Shown: piece after piece, positions 1 through 8,021 of the stretch
How the letters are laid out: every line of letters begins with the position of its first letter
Position numbering within the stretch: position 1 is the first letter of the stretch
NCBI RefSeq assembly: GCF_022429565.1
Contig: NZ_CP092487.1
Location: 1,149,001-1,213,000 of the forward strand
Length of the DNA stretch: 64,000 nucleotides
Direction: 5' to 3'
Source: Lutibacter sp. A64
GTDB lineage: Bacteria > Bacteroidota > Bacteroidia > Flavobacteriales > Flavobacteriaceae
Made by a program: the position numbers and the translations under genes
The notes under the pieces: model-generated
The model's database searches: none
What the model saw: only the letters and a program-made list of their open reading frames with translations
Told to the model about the DNA's origin: nothing

Positions 1-1
1 C

Positions 2-1276
2 ATGAGCGCTTACGATAAAGATTTCTCTGATGCCATTTATGGTGTAGAAGAAGATGGTCGTTACGTTACTGAAAACAGGCTTAAAAAAATGCTTACCTAT
101 GAGGTTGAAATTATTGAAGACCGATTAAGCCGAAAAACTCACCCTAATAATATATTTTTCACCTATGCAAATACAGTAACAACCATAGATTTTGTTAAAA
201 AATTTAAAGGACATGGTTGGGTAGGTATTAGATTTCAGTTATCTCCATTAGAAGATTATAGTGAAATAATCTTACACATCCGATTTAAAGAAACAGATGC
301 TAAATTACAACAAGAAACCCTAGGGGTATTGGGTGTTAATTTAATTTATGGAGCATTTTATTTAAACGATAAGCCTAAAGAATTATTAAAATCATTATAC
401 GATAATTTACACGAAGTACAGTTAGAAATTGATATGATTAATTTCTCTGGCCCTCGATTTTCTTACGTAGATAATAGGTTAATGAGTTTGCTGCTGGTAA
501 AAAATGGCATGACAAATGCAGTAATGTTTGGCCCAGATGGTAACAACTTACTACCGGCACAACAATTATACAAAGCCAATATTTTAGCTTTAAGAGGTAG
601 TTTTAGACCTGTTACAAAAGTAAACATGGATATGTTTAAACTTGCCGAGCAAATGTTTTTAAACGAAAGCAAGGTAAAAGCTGAAAACACTAAAATTATT
701 TTTGAAATCACCTTAACAAATTTAAGTTCTGATGGAGAAATTGATGAAAGAGATTTCTTAGATAGAGCGGAATTATTATGTTCTCTAGGACAAAATGTAA
801 TGATTACCAATTATCAAGAATACTATAAATTAGTTGAATACTTTTCAGAATTCACCAAAGAAAGAATTGCTTTAGCAATGGGTGTTCAAAGTTTTGTTCA
901 AATATTTAACGAAAAATATTACCGTAATTTAAGCGGTGGAATTTTAGAAGCTTTTGGTAAATTATTCTTTAAAGATTTAAAAGTTTACCTATACCCTCTT
1001 AAAGATGAACGCACTGGAGAAATTAAAACTAGCGAAAATTTAAAAGTGCATCCTCGTATGAAAGAATTGTATAAATTCTTTAAATACAATGGTAAAGTTA
1101 TTGACATTAAAGATTTTGACCCAGAAATTTTAGATGTCTTCTCTAGAAAAGTATTAGACATGATTGCTAATGGAGAACATGGTTGGGAAGAAATGCTTCC
1201 TGTTGGTATTGCTGAAACTATTAAAAGTGAGCGTTTATTTGGTTACTCCAAAAGAAAATTTTTGAAAAAAAACTAA
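2..1276 (+). CDS. conserved unknown protein, probably cut at its 5' end
   Basis: An open frame of 424 codons runs from the first base pairs of the window to a TAA at 1274-1276. It has an ATG at position 2, but upstream sequence is missing, so the true start may lie outside the window. The protein is soluble, with no signal peptide or membrane segment. I do not recognise a catalytic motif. A stretch near residues 44-75 (NTVTTIDFVKKF, GHGWVGIRFQ) and the acidic, charged C-terminal half look like a well-folded cytoplasmic protein. I recall such proteins as conserved in Bacteroidota with inconsistent names. The next gene, a sigma factor, starts 59 bases downstream on the same strand. No function is assigned. 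Confidence 0.75.
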   Translation: MSAYDKDFSDAIYGVEEDGRYVTENRLKKMLTYEVEIIEDRLSRKTHPNNIFFTYANTVTTIDFVKKFKGHGWVGIRFQLSPLEDYSEIILHIRFKETDAKLQQETLGVLGVNLIYGAFYLNDKPKELLKSLYDNLHEVQLEIDMINFSGPRFSYVDNRLMSLLLVKNGMTNAVMFGPDGNNLLPAQQLYKANILALRGSFRPVTKVNMDMFKLAEQMFLNESKVKAENTKIIFEITLTNLSSDGEIDERDFLDRAELLCSLGQNVMITNYQEYYKLVEYFSEFTKERIALAMGVQSFVQIFNEKYYRNLSGGILEAFGKLFFKDLKVYLYPLKDERTGEIKTSENLKVHPRMKELYKFFKYNGKVIDIKDFDPEILDVFSRKVLDMIANGEHGWEEMLPVGIAETIKSERLFGYSKRKFLKKN

Positions 1277-1335
1277 TTTTTCATCATCAATTAAACCTTT
1301 ATTAATTTTAAGTGTCTTATAATAAATATTGATAA

Positions 1336-1878
1336 GTGGATAATGATGCATTATTAGTAGCGCAGCTAAAAGATAAAAAAACACAAGAACAAGCTTTTAG
1401 AAAATTAATGTCTTTATACAAAGAACGTTTGTATTGGCATATACGTAAAATTGTATATGTACATGATGATGCAGATGATGTTCTACAAAATACTTTTATA
1501 AAAATTTTCAGAAATATTCATTCATTTAAAGAACAAAGCAAATTATATTCTTGGATGTATAGAATTGCTACTAATGAAGCAATTACATTTATCAATAAAA
1601 AAGCCACTAAACAACAAATAGATTTAAGTGAATTACAATTAAAATCTGTTGAAAATTTAAGTAACGACATCGATTTTACAGGTGACGAAATTCAATTGTT
1701 GCTTCAAAAAGCAATTATTACATTACCGCATAAACAGCAATTGGTATTTAATATGAAATATTTTGATGAAATGAAATATAAAGAGATGTCAGAAATTTTA
1801 GATACTTCTGTTGGCGCTTTAAAAGCATCGTATTTTCATGCAGTAAAAAAAATTGAAGATTTCTTAAAAAACCATTAA
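1336..1878 (+). CDS. ECF-type RNA polymerase sigma factor
   Basis: 180-residue sigma-70 family protein of the extracytoplasmic-function type, expected to direct RNA polymerase to a small regulon when released from its anti-sigma factor. Region 2 lies at about residues 25-95, with the typical ADDVLQNTFIKIFRNI block followed by SWMYRIATNEAI. Region 4 lies at about 125-175 (LPHKQQLVFNMKYFDEMKY, then a helix-turn-helix with VGALKASYFHAVKKI). The start is a GTG placed directly after an in-frame TAA, and the next Met is about 25 residues in and would cut region 2, so GTG is preferred. It heads a three-gene unit with the membrane protein and the secreted protein that follow, a common regulatory arrangement in Flavobacteria. 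Confidence 0.9.
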   Translation: MDNDALLVAQLKDKKTQEQAFRKLMSLYKERLYWHIRKIVYVHDDADDVLQNTFIKIFRNIHSFKEQSKLYSWMYRIATNEAITFINKKATKQQIDLSELQLKSVENLSNDIDFTGDEIQLLLQKAIITLPHKQQLVFNMKYFDEMKYKEMSEILDTSVGALKASYFHAVKKIEDFLKNH

Positions 1879-1913
1879 ACCTTAAAACTTTAAGTAAGTC
1901 TAACTAATAAAAA

Positions 1914-2525
1914 ATGAACAAAGAAGAAGTACATAAAATGGCACCAACATTAAGGAAAATAGCATCTAAAAACCACGGTTTTAATGTACCTAAAGCGTAT
2001 TTTAATACTGTTGAAGATGGTGTTATGGCTCAACTATATGCTTCTAAAATTAAAGTAAATAAAACAATTTATAAAACACCTAATGGTTATTTTAATACTA
2101 TAGAAAATGTTACAGTTGCTAAACTTAAAGCTCAAACTCTAAAAAATAATGCAACAGAAACTATTCCAAAAGATTATTTTGAAACTATTGAAGACCAAGT
2201 TTTAAGTAAAATTAAAACAACTTCTAAAGTAAGAACACTTAAAAAGGTTTCAAAATTTGCAATTCCAATTGCAATTGCAGCTTCGTTTTTACTAATATTT
2301 ATATTAAGAAATACAGAAAACACAATTACTTTTGACAATTTAGCTACTTCAGAAATAGAAGAATTTATAAATAATGATATGCTTCATTATGATGCAGAAA
2401 GTTTAGCTGCTATTTTTCCAGAAGTATCTTTAGATGATATTAATTATACAGAAACCATATCCGATACAGATGTTGTAGACTATTTAAGTGAAAACGATAT
2501 AGATGCATTACTATTAGAAAATTAA
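1914..2525 (+). CDS. putative membrane anti-sigma factor with three internal repeats
   Basis: 203 residues with one membrane segment at about 114-131 (hydrophobic run ending FLLIFIL). The N-terminal cytoplasmic part carries three copies of a 29-30 residue unit, each with the core P-x-x-YF-x-T-(V/I)-E: P26/YF29-30, P56/YF59-60 and P85/YF88-89. The C-terminal part is strongly acidic and would face the periplasm. It lies 35 bases after the ECF sigma gene and 11 bases before a secreted protein gene, so it is most likely the anti-sigma factor of this module. No zinc-binding anti-sigma (ZAS) HxxxCxxC motif is present. The role is inferred from position and topology. Confidence 0.75.
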   Translation: MNKEEVHKMAPTLRKIASKNHGFNVPKAYFNTVEDGVMAQLYASKIKVNKTIYKTPNGYFNTIENVTVAKLKAQTLKNNATETIPKDYFETIEDQVLSKIKTTSKVRTLKKVSKFAIPIAIAASFLLIFILRNTENTITFDNLATSEIEEFINNDMLHYDAESLAAIFPEVSLDDINYTETISDTDVVDYLSENDIDALLLEN

Positions 2526-2536
2526 ACCTATTTAAA

Positions 2537-2989
2537 ATGAAAAAATTAATATATATATTACTAATTTTATTAATTGCTACAAATACTGTAGTTGGTCAAA
2601 AAAAGAATAGACAAAATATAAAATTATTAAAAACTGCATTTATTACAGATGCTATTGCTTTAAAACCAGTTGAAGCTGAAAAATTTTGGCCAATTTACAA
2701 CCTATACACAAATAAAATTCAAGAGTTAAAATTTAATCTTGAAAATAGCAAAACTCAAGAGTTTAAAAATTCTGGAGGAATTAATAATATGTCTGAAACC
2801 AATGCTCAAGAAGTTTTAAATCAATATTTACTTTATGAAAAAGAAGTTTATGAAGCTAAAATTAATATGATTAAAGAACTTTCTACTATAATTTCTGCTC
2901 ATCAAATTGTAAAACTACAAAAAGCCGAACGCGACTTTAATAAACGAATGCTACAAGAATACGGCAGAAGAAAAAGAATGGGACAATAG
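2537..2989 (+). CDS. secreted helical protein of an ECF sigma module (sensor-like)
   Basis: 150 residues with a cleavable signal peptide (residues 1-20, ending TNTVVGQ) and a mature part that is almost wholly charged helix (KLQKAERDFNKRML). Small periplasmic helical proteins of this kind follow ECF sigma/anti-sigma pairs in Flavobacteria and are often labelled sensor of ECF-type sigma factor. They resemble Spy/CpxP proteins in size and composition. The gene starts 11 bases after the anti-sigma gene and is the last of the unit. A link to envelope-stress sensing is inference from context. Confidence 0.7.
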   Translation: MKKLIYILLILLIATNTVVGQKKNRQNIKLLKTAFITDAIALKPVEAEKFWPIYNLYTNKIQELKFNLENSKTQEFKNSGGINNMSETNAQEVLNQYLLYEKEVYEAKINMIKELSTIISAHQIVKLQKAERDFNKRMLQEYGRRKRMGQ

Positions 2990-3026
2990 TATTTTAAACC
3001 CTACAACTCCTACTCTACTCACAATT

Positions 3027-3524
3027 TTACTTTGGTAGCTTCACTTTTAAAGCTTCAACAATATTATATGCAGCCGGACAAATTCCTGTGTTTTTTATAG
3101 TTAAATCCGTAATTTGAATAAATTTTCTTCTATCTGTATGTGGGTATTCACTACAAGCTTTTGGTCGTACATCGTAAATCATACACATATTATCATTTAA
3201 GTCTAAAAACGAACAAGGAGCTGTTTTTAACACATAAAAATCATCCGAATCAAGTTCTAAATACTGATTTATAAAATCTAAAACTTTCATTCTAAAATGT
3301 TTAGAAATTCGTTCAATATCTTTATTTGTAAATATTGGACTTGTAGTTTTACAACAGTTACCACAAGTTAAACAGTCTGTTTTATTAAACTCTTTTTCAT
3401 GCAAATCTTGCATTATTAAGTCTAAATTTTTAGGGGTACGTTTTTTTAACTTTTGAAAATACTTTTTATTTTCAACAAGTTTATCTTGAGCTAATTTTGG
3501 CAATTCTTTTAAAAATTCTTCCAT
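3027..3524 (-). CDS. YkgJ-family cysteine cluster protein
   Basis: 165 residues with the cysteine signature of the YkgJ family (putative zinc- or iron-chelating domain): C51-x2-C54-x2-C57-C58 (CLTCGNCC), followed by CSFLDLNDNMCMIYDVRP and ACSEYPH. The rest is a charged helical N-terminus. Family members bind a metal or Fe-S cluster, but no reaction is established for this type. It is transcribed toward the ECF module, and its stop lies 37 bases past the stop of the secreted protein on the other strand. Upstream it faces argS across about 147 bases. Confidence 0.85.
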   Translation of the reverse strand: MEEFLKELPKLAQDKLVENKKYFQKLKKRTPKNLDLIMQDLHEKEFNKTDCLTCGNCCKTTSPIFTNKDIERISKHFRMKVLDFINQYLELDSDDFYVLKTAPCSFLDLNDNMCMIYDVRPKACSEYPHTDRRKFIQITDLTIKNTGICPAAYNIVEALKVKLPK

Positions 3525-3638
3525 TTTACAAATATATAAATCTTATTACTACAAGCACTAATTAGAATTGCTATAAAATTTATGTTTCTTTTTATGCAAT
3601 TTGATTTTATAAAATCGTATAAATTATTTCAAATTTAG

Positions 3639-3646
3639 TACTTTTG
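3639..3646 (+). promoter_or_regulatory. -7 promoter element of argS
   Basis: TACTTTTG matches the Bacteroidota -7 consensus TAnnTTTG and lies 25 bases before the argS start codon. No clear -33 TTG is seen at the usual distance. Confidence 0.5.
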
Positions 3647-3671
3647 CACCTTAAAATAATTTAGCAAAAAT

Positions 3672-5441
3672 ATGCACAATAATTTAGAATTAGCTGTAAA
3701 AAATGCGTTTAAAGAAATTTACAACGCAGAAATACAGTCAGTTGAATTTCAAGCAACTAAAAAAGATTTTAAAGGAGATATTACAATTGTTATTTTCACC
3801 TTTTTACGTTTTGTTAAAGGAAACCCTGTTGAAATTGGAACAAAGATTGGTACTTATTTAGCAGAAAATGTAGAAGAAGTTGCCAATTTTAACGTTGTAA
3901 AGGGGTTTTTAAACTTAGAAATTTCTGATTCGTTTTTTATAAAAAGTTTTAATACAATATATAAAACCAATAATTACGGTAAAGTTGCTACAAACAAAAA
4001 TGAAAAAGCTGTTATGGTTGAATATTCTTCGCCAAACACTAACAAACCGCTTCATTTAGGGCATATTAGAAATAATTTATTAGGGTATTCTGTTTCAGAA
4101 ATTATAAAAGCTTCGGGTAAGCAAGTTTATAAAACTCAAATTATTAACGATCGTGGTATTCATATTTGCAAAAGTATGGTTGCTTGGTTACATTTTGGAA
4201 ATGGAGAAACTCCAGAAAGTACAGGTTTAAAAGGCGATAAATTAGTTGGTAATTATTATGTTGCTTTTGACAAAGCTTATAAAGAAGAAATTGCAAAACT
4301 TATTGCTGAAGGAAAAACTGAAGAGGAAGCTAAAAAAGAAGCTCCTATTTTAATTGAAGCTCAACAAATGTTATTAAAATGGGAAGCTGGAGATAAAGAA
4401 GTAGTTAATTTATGGAAAACTATGAATCAATGGGTTTATGATGGTTTTGATATAACCTATAAAGAATTAGGTGTAGATTTTGATAAAAACTATTTTGAAA
4501 GTAATACTTACTTATTAGGTAAAGATATTGTTGCAGAAGGTTTAGAAAAAGGAATCTTTCATAAAAAAGAAGACGGATCTGTTTGGATAGATTTAACCGA
4601 TGAAGGTTTAGATGAAAAAATTGTACTACGCGCTGATGGAACTGCTGTTTATATGACACAAGATATTGGTACTGCTATTGAGCGTTTTAAAGATTTTGAT
4701 CTTCAAGAGTTAGTTTACACAGTTGGAAATGAACAAGATTACCATTTTAAAGTTTTATTTCTAATTTTAGATAAATTAGGTTTCAATTGGGCTAAAAACT
4801 TATATCACTTATCATACGGAATGGTAGATTTACCTAGTGGAAAAATGAAATCTAGAGAAGGAACTGTGGTAGATGCAGATGACTTAATGATTGAAATGAC
4901 TGATACAGCAAGAACAATCTCTCAAGAATTAGGTAAATTAGAAGGCTATTCTAACGAAGAAAAAGAAGCGCTTTATAAAACTATAGGTTTGGGCGCTCTA
5001 AAATATTTTATTTTAAAAGTAGATCCTAAAAAACGTATTTTATTCGACCCTGAAGAATCTGTAGATTTTGCTGGAAATACAGGTCCTTTTATTCAATATA
5101 CTTATGCTAGAATACAATCTATTTTAAGAAAAGCTAAATTTGATTATACACAAGAAATAACCACCATTAATTTAGATCCAAAAGAACGAGAATTAATTAA
5201 GCAGATACAGTTATTCCCTGAAATTATACAAAATGCAGCTCAAAATCATAGTCCTGCAATAATTGCAAATTACACCTACGAATTGGTAAAAGTTTACAAT
5301 TCATTCTACCAAACAGTTCCAATTTTAGGCTGTGAAAATGAAGACGAAAAAATATTTAGAACACAATTATCATTTAAAGTTGCAGAAATAACCAAAACAG
5401 CATTTACTTTATTAGGTATAAATGTGCCCGAAAGAATGTAA
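3672..5441 (+). CDS. argS: arginyl-tRNA synthetase
   Basis: 589-residue class I aminoacyl-tRNA synthetase that charges tRNA-Arg in the cytoplasm. The N-terminal additional (Add-1) domain covers about residues 1-100. The HIGH signature lies at 119-133 (SSPNTNKPLHLGHIRNN). The KMSKS-like loop reads GKMKSREGTVV near residue 395. The C-terminal anticodon-binding domain (DALR type, ending RTQLSFKVAEITKTAFTLLGI) closes the protein. Length and domain order are normal. The ATG lies 25 bases after a TAnnTTTG element. It appears to be a single-gene unit, with about 146 bases before lpd. Confidence 0.97.
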   Translation: MHNNLELAVKNAFKEIYNAEIQSVEFQATKKDFKGDITIVIFTFLRFVKGNPVEIGTKIGTYLAENVEEVANFNVVKGFLNLEISDSFFIKSFNTIYKTNNYGKVATNKNEKAVMVEYSSPNTNKPLHLGHIRNNLLGYSVSEIIKASGKQVYKTQIINDRGIHICKSMVAWLHFGNGETPESTGLKGDKLVGNYYVAFDKAYKEEIAKLIAEGKTEEEAKKEAPILIEAQQMLLKWEAGDKEVVNLWKTMNQWVYDGFDITYKELGVDFDKNYFESNTYLLGKDIVAEGLEKGIFHKKEDGSVWIDLTDEGLDEKIVLRADGTAVYMTQDIGTAIERFKDFDLQELVYTVGNEQDYHFKVLFLILDKLGFNWAKNLYHLSYGMVDLPSGKMKSREGTVVDADDLMIEMTDTARTISQELGKLEGYSNEEKEALYKTIGLGALKYFILKVDPKKRILFDPEESVDFAGNTGPFIQYTYARIQSILRKAKFDYTQEITTINLDPKERELIKQIQLFPEIIQNAAQNHSPAIIANYTYELVKVYNSFYQTVPILGCENEDEKIFRTQLSFKVAEITKTAFTLLGINVPERM

Positions 5442-5534
5442 ATAAATTATAATTTAAAAAAAATAATTTCTATTAAGTAATTATTAAATTTTATTATAGC
5501 ATAAAACAAATAATAAATTAAAGCAAAAAATAAC

Positions 5535-5542
5535 TAAATTTG
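5535..5542 (+). promoter_or_regulatory. -7 promoter element of lpd
   Basis: TAAATTTG, a match to TAnnTTTG, lies 45 bases before the lpd start codon in an AT-rich intergenic stretch. No -33 TTG is visible at the standard distance. Confidence 0.45.
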
Positions 5543-5587
5543 CTGTGTAAAACCAGTAAGTACTCATAAAAAAGAAAAATAAAAAAT

Positions 5588-6976
5588 ATGAAATACGATA
5601 TATTAATAATTGGAAGTGGTCCTGGAGGATATGTTACAGCTATTAGAGCATCACAACTTGGGTTTAAAGTTGGAGTTGTAGAAAAAGAAAACCTTGGTGG
5701 AATTTGCTTAAATTGGGGTTGTATTCCAACAAAAGCATTGTTAAAAAGCGCACAAGTTTACGATTATTTAAAACATGTAGATCAATATGGTTTAAAAGCC
5801 GAAGCAATTGATAAAGATTTTGATGCGGTAATAAAACGCAGTAGAAATGTTGCTGAAGGAATGAGTAAAGGTGTTCAATTTTTAATGAAAAAAAATAAAA
5901 TTGACGTTATTGATGGTTTTGGAAAAATTAAAACTAGTAAAAAAGTTGATGTAACAGATGCAGATGGTAAAGTAACTGAATATAGTGCAGATCATATTAT
6001 TATTGCAACTGGAGCACGCTCACGTGAGTTACCAAATCTACCACAAGATGGTAAAAAAGTAATTGGATATAGACAAGCAATGACCTTACCAAAACAACCT
6101 AAAAAAATGATTGTTGTTGGTTCAGGAGCTATTGGAGTTGAATTTGCACACTTTTACAATTCTATGGGAACTAATGTTACAATTGTAGAGTTTATGCCAA
6201 ACGTAGTGCCTGTAGAAGATATAGAAATTTCTAAACAATTTGAACGCTCACTAAAAAAATCTGGAATAAAAGTTATGACAAATTCTTCTGTAGAATCTGT
6301 TGATACTTCTGGTAAAGGTGTAAAAGCTGTCGTTAAAACTAAAAAAGGAGAAGAAATTTTAGAAGCTGATATTGTTTTATCTGCTGTTGGAATTAAATCT
6401 AACATAGAAAATATTGGTTTAGAAGATGTTGGAATTATTGTTGATCGCGATAAAATTTTGGTAAACGATTTTTACCAAACTAACATTCCTGGTTATTATG
6501 CAATTGGTGATGTTGTTCCTGGTCAAGCTTTAGCACACGTTGCTTCTGCTGAAGGAATTACTTGTGTTGAAAAAATTGCAGGTTTACATACTGAAAAAAT
6601 TGACTATGGAAATGTTCCTGGTTGTACATATGCAACTCCTGAAATTGCAAGTGTTGGTTTAACTGAAGCTAAAGCAATAGAACAAGGTTACGAAATTAAA
6701 GTTGGTAAATTTCCTTTCTCTGCATCTGGAAAAGCAAAAGCCGCTGGTAATCCAGAAGGATTTGTAAAAGTTATTTTTGATGCAAAATATGGAGAATGGT
6801 TAGGTTGCCATATGATTGGTGCTGGTGTAACTGATATGATTGCTGAAGCTGTTTTAGGTAGAAAATTAGAAACTACTGGTCACGAAGTTTTAAAAACTAT
6901 TCACCCTCACCCAACTATGAGTGAAGCTGTTATGGAAGCTGTTGCTGCAGCTTACGACGAAGTAATACACTTATAA
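5588..6976 (+). CDS. lpd: dihydrolipoyl dehydrogenase
   Basis: 462-residue flavoprotein (E3) that reoxidises the dihydrolipoamide of 2-oxo acid dehydrogenase or glycine-cleavage complexes with NAD+. It shows the FAD-binding GSGPGG at 9-14, the redox-active disulfide C40-x4-C45 (GGICLNWGCIPTK), the NAD-binding VVGSGAIGVEFA near 176-187, the second FAD motif (YYAIGDV), and the C-terminal His-Glu pair in HPHPTMSE (H441, E446). All key residues are present, so it should be active. No E1 or E2 gene is adjacent. A long hairpin downstream ends transcription. Confidence 0.97.
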   Translation: MKYDILIIGSGPGGYVTAIRASQLGFKVGVVEKENLGGICLNWGCIPTKALLKSAQVYDYLKHVDQYGLKAEAIDKDFDAVIKRSRNVAEGMSKGVQFLMKKNKIDVIDGFGKIKTSKKVDVTDADGKVTEYSADHIIIATGARSRELPNLPQDGKKVIGYRQAMTLPKQPKKMIVVGSGAIGVEFAHFYNSMGTNVTIVEFMPNVVPVEDIEISKQFERSLKKSGIKVMTNSSVESVDTSGKGVKAVVKTKKGEEILEADIVLSAVGIKSNIENIGLEDVGIIVDRDKILVNDFYQTNIPGYYAIGDVVPGQALAHVASAEGITCVEKIAGLHTEKIDYGNVPGCTYATPEIASVGLTEAKAIEQGYEIKVGKFPFSASGKAKAAGNPEGFVKVIFDAKYGEWLGCHMIGAGVTDMIAEAVLGRKLETTGHEVLKTIHPHPTMSEAVMEAVAAAYDEVIHL

Positions 6977-6995
6977 AATATAATTTAGATACCAC

Positions 6996-7086
6996 AAAAA
7001 GAGGTTTTCTAAAACGTTTAAAATTTGTTATATTGAATTTATTTCAAAAAACATTAAATAAACGTTCTAGAAACCTCTTTTTTTAA
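6996..7086. terminator. long hairpin terminator after lpd
   Basis: The left arm (6996-7020) and right arm (7060-7084) share AAAGAGGTTT-CTA-AACGTTTA with one bulge and one mismatch. The right arm runs into a T tract. The 39-base AT-rich loop contains TGAATTTATTTCA. The arm sequence AAAGAGG/CCTCTTT recurs at 43382 and 54212. Confidence 0.7.
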
Positions 7087-7126
7087 TTAGAAAAGTTAAA
7101 TTTTATTTAGAGAAATTATATTTTAG

Positions 7127-7134
7127 TATCTTTG
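7127..7134 (+). promoter_or_regulatory. -7 promoter element of the Cys/His lipoprotein gene
   Basis: TATCTTTG matches TAnnTTTG and lies 31 bases before the ATG at 7166, just past the terminator of lpd. Confidence 0.5.
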
Positions 7135-7165
7135 ATTTTTAACTTTAAAATTTTAAAACAACTAT

Positions 7166-7579
7166 ATGAAAGCATTAAAATTACTAGTACTACTTATTTT
7201 TGTTACTACAATTTCTTGTAAAGAAGAAAAACCTAAAACAAACATTAATGACAAAGTAGCAGTTAAACATTATATTTGTTTAAATAAATGTGAAAATAGT
7301 GGTTCTGATGTGCAAGGTGTTTGTCCAACGTGTAATACACCATATACGCATAATGATGCATTTCATAATGATGATTTTTTAAAGAATGGTCCTTTAACAG
7401 TACCATCAAACATTCCAACAAATACAGTTAATACAACTGCTCCATCACCTGCTCAAAATGCTTCAGGAGTATACCATTACACCTGTGCAAACGGCTGTCC
7501 TGGAGGTGCCGGTTCTGCTTCTAATTGTAAATCTTGTGGTAGTACACTTGAACATAATCAAGCATATCATAACATATAA
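7166..7579 (+). CDS. lipoprotein with two tandem Cys/His metal-binding-like motifs
   Basis: 137 residues. The signal peptide ends in a lipobox-like TISC, giving Cys18 as the lipidated residue. The mature protein holds two copies of one small domain: C38-x3-C42, C53-x2-C56, H62, H67 and C107-x3-C111, C121-x2-C124, H130, H135. Spacing inside the copies is nearly identical, and both end in a conserved HN-x-A-(F/Y)-HN. They are joined by a Thr/Pro/Ala-rich linker (about 73-102). The pattern resembles heavy-metal-binding zinc-ribbon modules (YTCPMHP...CPKCGM), suggesting binding of zinc or copper at the cell surface. The metal and role are inferred. A small unknown gene follows 16 bases later. Confidence 0.75.
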   Translation: MKALKLLVLLIFVTTISCKEEKPKTNINDKVAVKHYICLNKCENSGSDVQGVCPTCNTPYTHNDAFHNDDFLKNGPLTVPSNIPTNTVNTTAPSPAQNASGVYHYTCANGCPGGAGSASNCKSCGSTLEHNQAYHNI

Positions 7580-7595
7580 TTTTCAACATTAAAAT

Positions 7596-8021
7596 ATGGC
7601 CTTTTCATTTTCCAAACTTTTTAATAATAAACCTAAAGAAGTACCATCTATTTCAGAAATTATAGAAAAAATAGATTTTAAAGGAGGTACTAAATATGCT
7701 AAAAATAAAACAAATATTGTTTATGCAGATGTTGAAGAATTAGGTGGTTTTCCGTATCTAAAAACTGTTATTATTGGAGACACTTCGGTAAATATAAAAA
7801 GAGTAGGCTGTACAGTTAAATTTAACTTTAACAACGAATCTGTTGAGTTAAACTCTGATAATACAACTATAGAATCTAACAAAATAAAAAATACAAACGT
7901 TTATTTTACTGAAATAGATTTTGAATTAAATGAACAAGAAGCTACTAAAATTAAAGACCTTAAAGTAGTTACTATGGAATATGGTTTTAAAAATAAAGTA
8001 ATTACTTTTACTCCTTTTTAA
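7596..8021 (+). CDS. hypothetical protein
   Basis: 141 residues with no signal peptide and no membrane segment. A central run of alternating hydrophobic and charged residues suggests a beta-sheet fold (VGCTVKFNFNNESVELN). I do not recognise the family. It starts 16 bases after the metal-binding-like lipoprotein gene and is probably cotranscribed. Its TAA overlaps the stop codon of bshC on the opposite strand by four bases. Confidence 0.65.
   Translation: MAFSFSKLFNNKPKEVPSISEIIEKIDFKGGTKYAKNKTNIVYADVEELGGFPYLKTVIIGDTSVNIKRVGCTVKFNFNNESVELNSDNTTIESNKIKNTNVYFTEIDFELNEQEATKIKDLKVVTMEYGFKNKVITFTPF

Noticed and set aside
463-810. Minus-strand open frame of 115 codons
   Set aside because: It lies wholly inside the first gene on the other strand and has no recognisable protein features.
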